Assembly: GCF_000691505.1 (NCBI RefSeq)
Contig: NZ_JMIP02000019.1
Location: 124,001-188,000 of the forward strand
Source: Halostagnicola sp. A56
Lineage (GTDB): Archaea > Halobacteriota > Halobacteria > Halobacteriales > Natrialbaceae
Direction of reading: 5' to 3'
DNA length: 64,000 nt
In this document: positions 17,506-26,710 of the stretch, one piece after another
How positions within the stretch are numbered: the stretch's first letter is position 1
Layout of the letters: the number at the start of each line of letters is the position of its first letter
Translations under genes and position numbers: made by a program
Notes under the pieces: model-generated
Seen by the model: only the letters and a program-made list of their open reading frames with translations
What the model was told of the DNA's origin: nothing
Databases searched by the model: none

Positions 17506-17622
17506 CCGTACCACATCAATCGCCGATCCGGTCTGAGGCCGATCGATCACGTAATCTATTCGACTATCCTTAACATATCATAGTCTGTAAATAGATGCGC
17601 TACGCGGAAGTCACGGACCCAG

Positions 17623-19254
17623 TCACTCGTTAACAAACATTTTTATAACCGAGCGGAGAATCCAAAACGGAAGCATGGTCTCAGTGAACCGACTTCCGCA
17701 GTTCGAGACGTGTTCGATGTAGAGGAACTCCTCGCCGACTCGGCGGATGTCGTTGCCGTCGTACTTTTCGTCCTCGAAGAGGATGCCGAAGCTCACGTCG
17801 GCTTCCTGTAAGATGGTCGCAAGCGAGCGGGCGACCTGCTTGTTGCGCTCGTCGTAACTGGGGTAGTCGCCGACGTACCAGAGGTAGTCGACCGTCTCCT
17901 CGCGGGCGTCGGTAATATCGAACGCGAGGTCGTCGGCCCAGTCGGCCCGATTGCGCTGGCTGTTACCGAACGTATTGCCGTCTTGCATGACGTTCTGGAA
18001 GACGTCCTGCATTGAACTCGAGACGTCGCCCTGGTCGGTCATCTGGCGGTTGAGCTTGGTGAAGGAGTTCAGGTGCTCGATCTCGACGGGGCAGGCGTCC
18101 ATGCAGGCCATACAGGCCATACAGGACTCCATGGTCTCCGTATTAATGACGCTCGTGCCGCCGTCGGCGACGATCGGTTTCTCCTCGCCGCCGGCGTCTA
18201 CCTCCTCGCGGTAGGATTTGAGGTCGAGGATGACGTTGCGCGGATCGAGCGGGCGGTCGGAGGCCTTGGCGGGACAGACCGACGAACAGCGGCCGCACTT
18301 GGTGCAGGCGTCCTGGTCGAGAATGTCTTTCCAGGTGAAGTCGTCGATGTCTTCGGCGTTGGTCGCATCCAGATCCGACGGGACGCCCGGAAGGCGTGCA
18401 CCCGCCTTCTCGTCGCGCGTGATGACGTTGGCGAACGACGAGAGCATGTGGAAGGGCTTGGCGTAGGGGATCCACGCGATAAAGCCGAGCGCGAGCAGCG
18501 AGTGGCTCCACCAGGTCAGCCAGTGCAGGGTTTCGGCGTTCGCGCCGACGACGCTCACCGCCTGGTAGGTGGCGGGGTTCGTGGCCGCGTCGGTCGTCGG
18601 TACGCCGATCGCACCGAACAGCATGGCCAGTCCATAGCCGACGAAGCTGACTATTTCGTGGGCGGGCATGCCCGTGATGTAGATCCGCAGGCCCTCGAGG
18701 AGGAAGCCGCCGACGCCGAGTCCGAACAGCGTCCAGATGAAGATATCGTCTTCGTTGGAGGTGTGACGGCCCCAGAGGCGTTCGTTGCGCACCCAGTAGC
18801 GCCGATAGATCGCCATGCCGATGCCGACGACGAACAGCAGCCCCATCGCGTCGACCATGAACTGGTAGGCCAGGTAGAACTCGCCCTCCCAGAACTGGAT
18901 GCCGAGCAAGAGATCGGTGCCGTAGCTCTCGAAGGCGATGATGCTCGTGGCGATAAACAGGGTCAGAAAGCCCCACATGAGAAACGAGTGCATCAGCCCG
19001 CCGTAGAGATCGCGGTTGAACTGCTTCTCGTTCGAGAGGACGAGCTTTGCGGCGCTGACGATTCGACTTGGCAGGGCGTTCAGCCGCTCGAGCGGGTCGT
19101 CGTCGCCGTCAGTATACCGACTCACGCGTTGATACACGCCGTAGGCGAAGACGGCGAGGACGACCGACACGAGAAAGTAAAACAGGAGCTTCTCGACGCC
19201 GTGGAGTCCCAGGTACATCTCCCTCGAGGCGTCCGCCTGAGCGACAATCTTCAT
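17623..19254 (-). CDS. Membrane Fe-S oxidoreductase (HdrD/GlpC-like), C-terminally truncated
   Basis: 543 residues from the ATG at 19254. The N-terminal half has five or six membrane spans of the NarI type with His residues that could bind heme. Next come two [4Fe-4S] motifs, CTKCGRCSSVCP and CMACMACMDACP. A soluble domain then runs to GEEFLYIE near 17713. In related haloarchaeal proteins (usually over 700 residues, from memory) two CCG domains follow; here the sequence switches to about 30 unrelated residues and stops at 17623. It normally would pass electrons between a membrane carrier and a soluble partner. The truncation coincides with the edge of the AT-rich insert. Confidence 0.85.
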   Translation of the reverse strand: MKIVAQADASREMYLGLHGVEKLLFYFLVSVVLAVFAYGVYQRVSRYTDGDDDPLERLNALPSRIVSAAKLVLSNEKQFNRDLYGGLMHSFLMWGFLTLFIATSIIAFESYGTDLLLGIQFWEGEFYLAYQFMVDAMGLLFVVGIGMAIYRRYWVRNERLWGRHTSNEDDIFIWTLFGLGVGGFLLEGLRIYITGMPAHEIVSFVGYGLAMLFGAIGVPTTDAATNPATYQAVSVVGANAETLHWLTWWSHSLLALGFIAWIPYAKPFHMLSSFANVITRDEKAGARLPGVPSDLDATNAEDIDDFTWKDILDQDACTKCGRCSSVCPAKASDRPLDPRNVILDLKSYREEVDAGGEEKPIVADGGTSVINTETMESCMACMACMDACPVEIEHLNSFTKLNRQMTDQGDVSSSMQDVFQNVMQDGNTFGNSQRNRADWADDLAFDITDAREETVDYLWYVGDYPSYDERNKQVARSLATILQEADVSFGILFEDEKYDGNDIRRVGEEFLYIEHVSNCGSRFTETMLPFWILRSVIKMFVNE

Positions 19255-19401
19255 GTTCTATCACCTGCGTGGATTCCCCTTAACTCTTGCCACCGGTTGA
19301 ACCAGCCTGACTCGCCGCCCTCTACGTAAAATAACAAATAGATTCTCAGTTTTCTCGAGTTGTTCGTCGTGCCCTTTGCGATCGTGATCGTTGGCACCAA
19401 G

Positions 19402-19409
19402 CTTATATA
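19402..19409 (+). promoter_or_regulatory. TATA box of the conditioned medium-induced protein gene
   Basis: The octamer cttatata ends 24 bases before the ATG at 19434, the ideal spacing for a leaderless haloarchaeal transcript. Confidence 0.6.
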
Positions 19410-19433
19410 GCATCCTCCCGCCAGTGTCCATCC

Positions 19434-20027
19434 ATGAACGAAAAAACCGAAGAACTCCGCGACATCTTCACGAACGTCACCGACGGCGAGGAGACGGTCA
19501 CGGAATCGCAGACGGCGACCCGCGGCTCGCTCGAGAAAGACGAGCGAACGATCGACGAGCGCCTCGAGAACGTCATCGCGCAAATGCGCGAGCGCTACGG
19601 GTTCGAGACGGCCCTGTCGGACGAGGAGCTGATCCGGGTCGCGAAGGGATTCTACGACGATGTCTCGGACGACGACCTCGCCTCTGAGCTCGAGGTCTCG
19701 AGCGAGGACATCTTCGATGCCCGGCTCTCCTTGCATCTCATCGACGACGCCGACGCGCCCGAGATCGATCTCGTGGCGGTCCGCGAGCGCGAAGACGCCG
19801 ACCTCGGCGCGCTCGCGGACGAGTACGAGACGAGCGAGGCGCGGGTTCGTCGCGCCCGTCGCGTCGCGGCGGCCCAGGACGAATCCAGAGCCGCGAACGA
19901 CCGCTACAGGGACGAGTTCGACAGTATCCTCGGGGATTCGGAACTCACGGACCGGCTCGCGAGCGACGTCCGGGAAGACGGCCTCGAGGACGCAACCGAG
20001 GGAATGGAAACCGACGTGTCGCTGTAG
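19434..20027 (+). CDS. Conditioned medium-induced protein 4 (CMI4) homologue
   Basis: 197 residues, soluble, strongly acidic and mostly helical. The sequence has MNEKTEELRDIF at the start, ERLENVIAQMRERYGF, and DLGALADEYETSEARVRRAR, which looks like a short helix-turn-helix. It resembles the haloarchaeal family annotated as conditioned medium-induced protein 4, named for induction by spent medium; the molecular role is unknown. It is divergent from the Fe-S oxidoreductase, an arrangement I recall from other haloarchaea. Confidence 0.75.
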   Translation: MNEKTEELRDIFTNVTDGEETVTESQTATRGSLEKDERTIDERLENVIAQMRERYGFETALSDEELIRVAKGFYDDVSDDDLASELEVSSEDIFDARLSLHLIDDADAPEIDLVAVREREDADLGALADEYETSEARVRRARRVAAAQDESRAANDRYRDEFDSILGDSELTDRLASDVREDGLEDATEGMETDVSL

Positions 20028-20081
20028 CTTCGCTACTCTCTCCACCGAGCCTTTTTATCGGATCGGGCGGCCAACGCGGCC

Positions 20082-20752
20082 GTGTCCCGCGTCGCCTTCA
20101 GTGATCTCCGCTCGGCCGCCTACTGTCCGCGAAAATGTTACTACGACCGCCAGCGCGAGGATCGCGAACCACCGCCGACGGTCGAGGCCGTCCGCTCGCT
20201 CGCGACTCGCTACGAACACCTGCTCGAGGCCGAGCCGTCGGCGCTCGCGGACGAGCCAATCGAACCGGATCCGGCGTCGTATCAGCGCGCGCTCCGGAAC
20301 ACTCGCGCGAGTCTCGAGTCCGCGGGACGGTGGGCGGCGATCTGCGATCCGAGCGCCGAATCCATCCTCGCAACTGGTCGCGACGTCCGCGGTATCGTTC
20401 ACAAGGTCCTCGTCGACCCGCTCGAGCCGACCTCGTCTCGGCGGGAAAACCTCCCGAAACCGGCGTCTGGGCGCCCCAGTCGGTCCACGCCGTCGCGGCG
20501 GCGAAAGCGCTCGCCTGGGAGCACGAAACGCCGATCGAAGGGGTCTGGCTCGAGTACCCGGCCTACGGCGTCGTCCGTCGCGTCGAGATGACGACCCGGC
20601 GGAAGGCCCGGTATCGGCGCGTCCTTCGAACCGTCCGCGAACTCGACGGCCCACCTGCTCGCCTTCGAAACGACGCCAAATGTGACGCCTGCGAGTACGC
20701 GAGCGAGTGTGGCGTCCGGACGCGGACGCTGCGCTCGCTGCTCGGGTTCTGA
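20082..20752 (+). pseudogene. Cas4-like PD-(D/E)XK nuclease, split by a one-base deletion
   Basis: Begins GTG at 20082 (MSRVAFSDLRSAAYCPRKCYY), where the first Cys of a Fe-S cluster and the Cas4/Dna2 N-terminus are visible. The frame runs as far as VLVDPLEP near 20427. There it shifts by one base and continues as ADLVSAGKPPETGVW, VHAVAAAKALAWE (the QxxxY-like helix region) and ends with CDACEYASECG, the other cluster cysteines. With one base added the protein has about 223 residues, normal for stand-alone haloarchaeal Cas4-like proteins. No CRISPR array or other cas gene is near. It is probably a DNA repair or recombination nuclease. Confidence 0.75.
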
Positions 20753-20774
20753 GACGCGGTGTCCGGTCTCTGTC

Positions 20775-21365
20775 TCAGTTCTCCGCCAGCCACCGCTCGA
20801 TCTCGTCGGCCATCGCGCCGCGCCGGTGGACTTCGCCGCTCGAGACGTTCACGACGGTGCTTTCGGTCCCGTCGGTCTCGCCGCCGTCGAGCACCGCGGC
20901 GGCGCGCTCGCGGATCTCCGGGTCCAGGTCGTCGACTTCTCTGGCGCTCTCTCGCCCGCTGACGTTCGCGCTCGTGGCGGTGATCGGCGTTTCGGCGCGT
21001 TCCGTGAGCGCCAGCGCGAGCGGGTGATCCGGGACGCGAATGCCGACGCGGTCGCCGCCGGCCGTCAGGATGTCCGGGACGCCATCCCGGCGCTGACAGA
21101 GAACGGTGACCGGACCGGGCAGAAAAGTCGCCATAAACTCGCGTTCGCGGGTGGTCGCGCGGACATACTCGAGCGCCGCGGGAACCGATGGCACCGCCAT
21201 GGAAACCGGCTTCGATCGATCCCGCCCTTTCGCGTCGAATACGCCCTCGACGGCGTCGGCATCGAGCGCGTCGCCGGCGAGGCCGTAGACGGTCTCGGTC
21301 GGATAGACCACGAGGTCGCCATTCTGAATCGCGGTCGCCGCCCGCTCGAGAGACGATGGTGGCAC
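20775..21365 (-). CDS. L-threonylcarbamoyladenylate synthase (Sua5/YrdC)
   Basis: 196 residues, single YrdC domain. It shows VVYPTETVYGLAGDA, the KGRDRSKP motif whose Lys and Arg hold ATP and carbonate, and ITATSANVSGR. It makes threonylcarbamoyl-AMP from Thr, bicarbonate and ATP for the t6A37 modification of ANN-reading tRNAs. The C-terminal Sua5 extension is absent, as in TsaC-type enzymes. Gene is convergent with the Cas4-like pseudogene. Confidence 0.92.
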   Translation of the reverse strand: MPPSSLERAATAIQNGDLVVYPTETVYGLAGDALDADAVEGVFDAKGRDRSKPVSMAVPSVPAALEYVRATTREREFMATFLPGPVTVLCQRRDGVPDILTAGGDRVGIRVPDHPLALALTERAETPITATSANVSGRESAREVDDLDPEIRERAAAVLDGGETDGTESTVVNVSSGEVHRRGAMADEIERWLAEN

Positions 21366-21465
21366 GGTTGGCTCGACCTCCGTTCGTCGCGGGCAAAAAC
21401 GTACCGCGTTCGATCGGCGAATGCGGCCGACAGGTTCGATTATCTTGGCGTCCGCTCGCGGGTCC

Positions 21466-21975
21466 TCACGCGAGACCTAGCGTCTCCTCTATGTCGTCGT
21501 ACTCGGGGAACTCGGGCCACTCGGTGGCGACCCAACTCGCCTCGACGACGCCGTCGGCGTCGATCGCGAAGAACGCGGGTCGCGGCTCCGAGACGCCGGC
21601 CATGCCGTCCAGATCGTGGGCGATGCCGTAGGCCTCGGCGACGCCGTTCGCGGGATCGGCGAACAGGTCGAAGGGGTACTCGTTGTCCGCGATCACGCTC
21701 GAGTGTTCGTAGGGGCTCGCGGCGCTGACGCCGACGACGCGGGCGTCGCGCTCGTGCCAGCCGCGTTCGGTGAGTTCGTCCCAGATGTACTTCGCTGCGT
21801 AGGACCCGATCATCGGTGTGAAGACCAGAATCACGCGGCCCTCGGCGGTCAGATCGGACAGCGACCGGTCTTCCCAGAACTCGTCGTTGACGAGCGGGCG
21901 GGTGAAGTCGGGTGCGTCGTCTCCGGCTTCGGGATGGTCCGTCGGGTCGAGTTCGACGACATCGAAGTCGGGCAT
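21466..21975 (-). CDS. Peroxiredoxin-fold protein without cysteine
   Basis: 169 residues with the AhpC/Bcp thioredoxin-like fold: GDDAPDFTRPLVND, RVILVFTPMIGS, RVVGVSAASPYEH and EPRPAFFAIDADG. The peroxidatic Cys motif (PxxxTxxC) is replaced by TPMIGSYAA, and the protein has no cysteine at all, so it cannot be an ordinary peroxidase. Its ATG directly follows the stop of the glutaredoxin-like gene (TGA then ATG, no gap), which points to translational coupling and a joint role, possibly as a binding or regulatory subunit. Confidence 0.85.
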   Translation of the reverse strand: MPDFDVVELDPTDHPEAGDDAPDFTRPLVNDEFWEDRSLSDLTAEGRVILVFTPMIGSYAAKYIWDELTERGWHERDARVVGVSAASPYEHSSVIADNEYPFDLFADPANGVAEAYGIAHDLDGMAGVSEPRPAFFAIDADGVVEASWVATEWPEFPEYDDIEETLGLA

Positions 21976-22260
21976 TCAGTCGTCACCTCCGGCGGCGGCG
22001 CTTGCGTTTTCGCCTTCACTATAGGTGTTCTCGAGGTAGTCGACGATGTTCGCGCTTTCGGCCATCGTGACGCCGGTGTTCTCGTCGACGATGACGGGCA
22101 CGGATCGCACGCCCGCGACGCGCTTTACGACATCGCGGTCGGAGTGCATCGGCTCGACGTACCGCGAGGCGTACTCGAGGCCGTACTCCTCGAGGCGAGC
22201 CACGACGCGCTCGCAGAACGGACAGGCCTGGAGTCGGTACAGGGTGATCGGTGCGCTCAT
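21976..22260 (-). CDS. Glutaredoxin/GST N-terminal-like thiol protein
   Basis: 94 residues from the ATG at 22260. It begins MSAPITLYRLQACPFCERV, with the CPFC redox motif of glutaredoxins and GST N-terminal domains, then a cis-Pro loop VRSVPVIVDENTG and a closing AESANIVDYLE. It should reduce or form disulfides, in haloarchaea probably with gamma-glutamylcysteine instead of glutathione. The short Ala/Gly-rich C-terminus runs straight into the next gene, the cysteine-free peroxiredoxin-like protein. Confidence 0.88.
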   Translation of the reverse strand: MSAPITLYRLQACPFCERVVARLEEYGLEYASRYVEPMHSDRDVVKRVAGVRSVPVIVDENTGVTMAESANIVDYLENTYSEGENASAAAGGDD

Positions 22261-22361
22261 ACCGATTCGTTGGGGCAACGAGCGGGTAAACGTGTCGTCG
22301 CCGGAAACCCCCGCAAAAGGACAAAGGGTTAGTCGGCTGGGTGATAATTCACCAGTAATCA

Positions 22362-23753
22362 ATGGCCGTATTTCCGTTCCTCGAGATTTTGCTCGCAACA
22401 TACGAGGTTCCGGCGGTCGGACTCGAGTTAGACCAGTCGACGGTGACGATTTTCGGCTCGATCGCGCTCGTCGTCCTGCTGGCACTGTCGGCGTTTTTCT
22501 CCTCCTCGGAAATCGCGATGTTCTCGCTCCCGAAGCACCGCGTCGAGGGAATGGTCGAGGAAGGGATTCCGGGCGCACGTCGCGTCCAGTCGCTGAAGGA
22601 GGATCCACATCGACTGCTGGTCACCGTTCTGGTCGGCAACAACATCGTCAACATCGCGATGTCCTCGATCGCGACCGTCCTTCTTGGCTTTTACTTCGGC
22701 GGGCTGGCTGCCGTCTTCATGGCGACGTTCGGGGTCACCGCGATCGTCCTGCTGTTCGGCGAGAGCGTGCCGAAGTCCTACGCCGTCGAAAACACCGAAT
22801 CGTGGTCGGCTAGGATCGCGAAACCGCTCAAGGGGTCCGAGTACCTGCTCTACCCGCTGGTGGTCCTATTCGATTATCTCACTCGACAGATCAATCGGAT
22901 CACCGGCTCCTCGGGGGCGATCGAGACGCCGTACGTGACGCGAGACGAGATACAGGAGATGATCGAATCCGGCGAGCGCGAGGGCGTCATCGAAGAGGAA
23001 GAACACGAGATGTTGACCCGAATATTTCGGTTCAACAACACGATCGTCAAGGAGGTGATGACCCCCCGACTCGACATGACGGCGGTGCCCAAAGACGCCG
23101 ACATCGACGAGGCGATCGAGACGTGTATCCAGAGCGGCCACGCGCGGGTGCCGGTCTACGAGAACAGCCTCGACAACGTCCTCGGCGTCGTTCACATCCG
23201 CGATCTCGTTCGGGACTTGAACTACGGCGAGACGCGGGTCGAGGACCTCGAGATCGACGACCTCATTCAGCCAACGCTACACGTCCCCGAATCGAAAAAC
23301 GTCGACGAGTTGCTGACCGAGATGCGCGAAAACCGGATGCACATGGCGATCGTCATCGACGAATTCGGCACCACCGAGGGGCTGGTGACGATGGAGGACA
23401 TGATCGAGGAGATCGTCGGTGAGATCTTAGAAGGCGGCGAGGACCTTCCAGTCGAGATGATCGACGACCGGACCGTCCTCGTCCGCGGCGAGGTGAACAT
23501 CGAAGACGTCAACGAGGCGCTCGAGATCGAACTCCCCGAGGGAGAGGAGTTCGAAACGATCGCTGGCTTCATCTTCAACCGAGCGGGCCGACTCGTCGAG
23601 GAGGGAGAGGAGCTCACCTACGAGGGAGTCCGGATCACCGTCGAGGGCGTCGAGAACACCCGGATAATGAAAGCGCGTCTGCACAAACTCGAGACGCCGC
23701 CGGAAGCGAGCGAGAGCGAAGACGGCGGGGACGACGACGCCGTCGAGGAGTAA
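22362..23753 (+). CDS. CNNM/CorC-type membrane protein (DUF21, CBS pair, CorC_HlyC)
   Basis: 463 residues. The N-terminal part has about four membrane spans and the DUF21 motif AFFSSSEIAMFSLPKHRVEG. A CBS pair follows (VKEVMTPRLDMTAVPKDADI and SKNVDELLTEMRENRMHMA), and then a C-terminal CorC_HlyC domain. Members of this family are linked to Mg2+/Co2+ efflux or Na+/Mg2+ exchange, though often annotated as hemolysins. CBS domains suggest control by adenine nucleotides. The length and order are normal. Confidence 0.92.
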   Translation: MAVFPFLEILLATYEVPAVGLELDQSTVTIFGSIALVVLLALSAFFSSSEIAMFSLPKHRVEGMVEEGIPGARRVQSLKEDPHRLLVTVLVGNNIVNIAMSSIATVLLGFYFGGLAAVFMATFGVTAIVLLFGESVPKSYAVENTESWSARIAKPLKGSEYLLYPLVVLFDYLTRQINRITGSSGAIETPYVTRDEIQEMIESGEREGVIEEEEHEMLTRIFRFNNTIVKEVMTPRLDMTAVPKDADIDEAIETCIQSGHARVPVYENSLDNVLGVVHIRDLVRDLNYGETRVEDLEIDDLIQPTLHVPESKNVDELLTEMRENRMHMAIVIDEFGTTEGLVTMEDMIEEIVGEILEGGEDLPVEMIDDRTVLVRGEVNIEDVNEALEIELPEGEEFETIAGFIFNRAGRLVEEGEELTYEGVRITVEGVENTRIMKARLHKLETPPEASESEDGGDDDAVEE

Positions 23754-23765
23754 TAGGAGAACGGC

Positions 23766-24476
23766 TCAGTTCGACTCGGCCAGCAGTCCCTTCACGTCGG
23801 TCGCGATCCCGGGCGGAACGACGATCGTTCGCGGCCCTTTGACGTACTGCCCGTCGGGTTGGGCGTACGTGAGATTCAGTATCGCAACGTTTCTGACGCG
23901 GTAGATCGACACGTCCTCGATCACGTCCAGATCGATCACCCGGTCGGGATCGTGGAGGTAGATCGCCCGGTCGTCGTAATCGAGCGTGCCGACGGATCGG
24001 AGAAACGACGAGAGCGCGAGCGCGACGAGCGCGAGCGGGATCGTCAGCGCCGCCAGGAGCGTAAACGGTCCCGCGCCGAGCGCCAGGAGTTCATTCGTCG
24101 AGACGTAGCGACCAACCGCCATCAGGAGGACGATCGTTCCCGTCATCACGAGCATGCCAAGTGTGGCGTCGAGCGCGCGATCGAGGCTCGTTCCGGTCGG
24201 TGCCGTGATCGGGAGTCGGTCGGTGAGACGCTCGAGTCGGCGCTCGGTGTTGGAACCGAACGCGACGACGAGAATCCCGAGAACCACTGCGGCGAACGCG
24301 ACGATGATCACGAGTTCGGCCCCGAACTGGCGGGCCATGTCGTACAGCCGCCAGAAGACGATGATGAGGACGGCGGCGAAGAACGTCCCGGCTCCGAGCG
24401 ACCACAGGATGCGCACAGTCGGCGAGGTCGCGGCGTCCTGTCGCCACTGAACCGGATTGGAATCGTCCACTGCCAT
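23766..24476 (-). CDS. Four-span membrane protein, hypothetical
   Basis: 236 residues from the ATG at 24476; a GTG at 24488 would add four. Two pairs of hydrophobic segments are visible (residues about 25-80 and 110-165). A C-terminal cytosolic beta domain, with YDDRAIYLHDPDRVIDLDVIEDV in pieces and YVKGPRTIVVPPGIA, looks like a PH-like (bPH) domain. I do not recognise a function. It converges on the CNNM gene and lies beside the phosphate transporter. Confidence 0.75.
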   Translation of the reverse strand: MAVDDSNPVQWRQDAATSPTVRILWSLGAGTFFAAVLIIVFWRLYDMARQFGAELVIIVAFAAVVLGILVVAFGSNTERRLERLTDRLPITAPTGTSLDRALDATLGMLVMTGTIVLLMAVGRYVSTNELLALGAGPFTLLAALTIPLALVALALSSFLRSVGTLDYDDRAIYLHDPDRVIDLDVIEDVSIYRVRNVAILNLTYAQPDGQYVKGPRTIVVPPGIATDVKGLLAESN

Positions 24477-24530
24477 ACTGGAGTTCACCGCTGTTCGTGT
24501 AAATGCCGTTCGGTCTCTCGCTGGGTCCGC

Positions 24531-25721
24531 TTACAAGAAAAGCGAGTCAATGAGCCAGTACCCGCTAAAGGAGACGACGATCGATCCGGCCAGCGAGAAC
24601 ACCCATGCGAGCACCGTGTATCCCATTTTACTCCCGCTGACGCCGCCGCCTGCCGTCGATGCGGCGTACCCGCTTCCGATGATGGCGCTCACGATGATCT
24701 CGTTGAACGAGACCGGAATGCCAAACAGGACTGCGACCTGCGCGATCGCGAACGAGGGGATCAACGCGGCGATCGATCGCCGGGGGCCAAGCGAGGAGTA
24801 GTCCTGCGATATCGCCTTGATCATCCGCGGCGCGCCGGTCCACGAGCCAATCAGCAGTCCGACGCCGCCGCCGAGCAACAACGCGATCAGCGGGATCTCG
24901 AAGTCACTCGAGATCGGGACCAGCGGGCCGATCGCGAGGCCGACCTGGCTCCCGCCCGCGGAGAACGCGACGAGTCCGCCGAGAACGAGCAGGAAGTGCC
25001 GCTCGCCCCGTTCGGTCCCCCTCGCGAGGTCGGTACCGATGACGACCCCCCAGAGGAGCGCGATCGCAAGCGTCACGAGGGCGACGGAGAGCGTCGGTCC
25101 GAGCGGGATCCACCCGCCGATCGCCTGTGCGATCGATTGGCCCTCGCCGGGCGGGCCGAGAATCGCGAACTCGATGTTCGCGACCACCGCGCCGACGAGC
25201 GCGCCGAGCCCGAGTATCAGTCGCTCTTCGCGGATCGGTTCGTCGCGCAGCACCCGTGCGATCGTGTACGCGATGCCGCCGCCGACGAACGGCGTCAGTA
25301 TCCAGAGTGTGGCGATCTCCGTGTACTTCGCCCACGCCGGATCGCCCGCCATCGCCAGACCGACGCCGATCACCGCCCCCGTCGAGGTAAACGCCGTCGC
25401 GATCGGATAGCCGGCGAAGACGCCGATGGCGACGAGCGTGGCGGCGACGCTGAGCGACACCACGGCGGCGATCGGAGTCAACGTCACGCCGTTTATCAAC
25501 TCGCTTCCGACGGCTCGAGAAACGTTCGCACCCTGTAAGAGCGCGCCAGCGAAGCCGAGCAGTCCGACGAAAAACCCCGCCCGCATCACCGAAATGGCGT
25601 TCGCGCCGACGGCCGGCGCGAACGGAGTCGAGCCGCTCGAGCCGGCCCCGATCGACCAGGCCATAAACAGCGCCGCGAGTGCGGCCACGAGAAACGTCCC
25701 GATCGTCGCGATATCGACCAT
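24531..25721 (-). CDS. Inorganic phosphate transporter, PiT family (copy 1)
   Basis: 396 residues with about ten membrane spans. The two inverted PiT repeats are seen in SIGAGSSGSTPFAPAVGANA (first half) and STAGGGVSGSKMGY (second half). The usual GANDVANA is changed to GAGSSGST, as in many haloarchaeal members. It would take up phosphate with H+ or Na+. A second copy of equal length lies at 36242. No DUF47 (PhoU-like) partner is adjacent. Confidence 0.88.
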   Translation of the reverse strand: MVDIATIGTFLVAALAALFMAWSIGAGSSGSTPFAPAVGANAISVMRAGFFVGLLGFAGALLQGANVSRAVGSELINGVTLTPIAAVVSLSVAATLVAIGVFAGYPIATAFTSTGAVIGVGLAMAGDPAWAKYTEIATLWILTPFVGGGIAYTIARVLRDEPIREERLILGLGALVGAVVANIEFAILGPPGEGQSIAQAIGGWIPLGPTLSVALVTLAIALLWGVVIGTDLARGTERGERHFLLVLGGLVAFSAGGSQVGLAIGPLVPISSDFEIPLIALLLGGGVGLLIGSWTGAPRMIKAISQDYSSLGPRRSIAALIPSFAIAQVAVLFGIPVSFNEIIVSAIIGSGYAASTAGGGVSGSKMGYTVLAWVFSLAGSIVVSFSGYWLIDSLFL

Positions 25722-25782
25722 TCTGATAGGGGGATACTAGCGGACGCTACAAGTGTGTGCCGGCCTGTCCGCGACAGGTCCC

Positions 25783-25868
25783 GCTCGAGGCCTGATCTCA
25801 GCTGACCCCCGATCACGCTCGAGGCCCGATCACAGCTGACTCCCGATCACACTCGAGGCCCCGATCAG
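25783..25868. repeat. 34-bp tandem repeats (two full units and one partial)
   Basis: Direct units of 34 bp at 25783 and 25817, both starting gctcgaggc and containing agctgac and cgatcac, followed by a partial unit at 25851 that runs into the stop codon of the next gene (25865-25867). The two full units differ at a few positions. They fill most of the spacer between two reverse-strand genes. Confidence 0.75.
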
Positions 25869-26587
25869 TTCGTCGTAAATCCGGAGTTATCTTCGGGTTC
25901 CGGCGGTGGCTCGACGCCCTCGACGGCCTCGGCGGTCTCCGTGTCCTTCTCGGTGACGACGTGCCACCGGTCGACCTCGTCTTCGTAGTCTGCGAGCGAC
26001 TCCGAGACGTCGTCTTTGAGCGCGTCGTCGTTGACGTTGATCTCGAAGACGAACGATTCGCCGTTCTCGGCGCTACGAGTCGACTGCTGGATGTTCGCGC
26101 TGACGAGTTCGTTGTCGAAGTAGTACGGAGCCAGCTGGGTCATCACGTTCTGATAGACGGTGTCCTCGACCCGGCGGAGCGCCTTCCGGCTCGCCGAATC
26201 CGCGGCCCGTGCGACGTAGTCGATCGACTCCTTCCAGTTGTCGACGGCGGCTTCGGCGTCGTCTTCCTCTAACTGTTCGTACGACTCCGAGAGCTTCTCG
26301 CCGGCTGTTTTGATGTCTTCGTCCGGGTCTTTGCCGGCTTTCTCTCCTTTCCCCTCCTCGACGCTTGCCTGCTCTGCGGTCTTCTCGCTCACGTCTCGCT
26401 CGAGCGTTTCGTGGGCTTTCGGTCGCCACTCCTCCCACTCCTCGAAGGCTCGAGCGAACCGAGCCCCGGCGTCGTGATCGGGGTCGTGGACGCCTGCGTC
26501 TCTCAGTGCGCGCGTGACCCGCTCGCCGTGTTCGACGACGGTCGCCCAGTCACCGCGGACTTTGAAACCCGAGATGCTTTCTTCCAT
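25865..26587 (-). CDS. DUF5828-like hypothetical protein
   Basis: 240 residues from the ATG at 26587 (MEESISGFKVRGDW). The protein is soluble, acidic and mostly helical, with a charged Lys/Glu-rich middle (residues about 75-110) and a conserved-looking end that includes FVFEINVNDDALKDDVSESL. It resembles a haloarchaeal family I recall as DUF5828. No function is known and I see no catalytic motif. It is divergent from upp. Confidence 0.7.
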   Translation of the reverse strand: MEESISGFKVRGDWATVVEHGERVTRALRDAGVHDPDHDAGARFARAFEEWEEWRPKAHETLERDVSEKTAEQASVEEGKGEKAGKDPDEDIKTAGEKLSESYEQLEEDDAEAAVDNWKESIDYVARAADSASRKALRRVEDTVYQNVMTQLAPYYFDNELVSANIQQSTRSAENGESFVFEINVNDDALKDDVSESLADYEDEVDRWHVVTEKDTETAEAVEGVEPPPEPEDNSGFTTN

Positions 26588-26710
26588 TCGGTTGGGCGAG
26601 TGGTATGGCGCGGAGCGGTATAAACCTCTCCGCCGGGATGATACCTGCGACTGCCACCCCGCTCGAATCGGATCGATACCATGAACTATCCCGCCGAGCG
26701 CTGTACTACT

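Noticed and set aside
17640-17700. Inverted cggaag/cttccg pair near the end of the Fe-S gene as a transposon end
   Set aside because: The pair is short, has no matching partner at the other side of the AT-rich segment and could be chance.
20082-20752. Cas4-like gene as part of a CRISPR-Cas locus
   Set aside because: No repeat-spacer array and no other cas gene is visible; stand-alone Cas4-like genes are common in haloarchaea.
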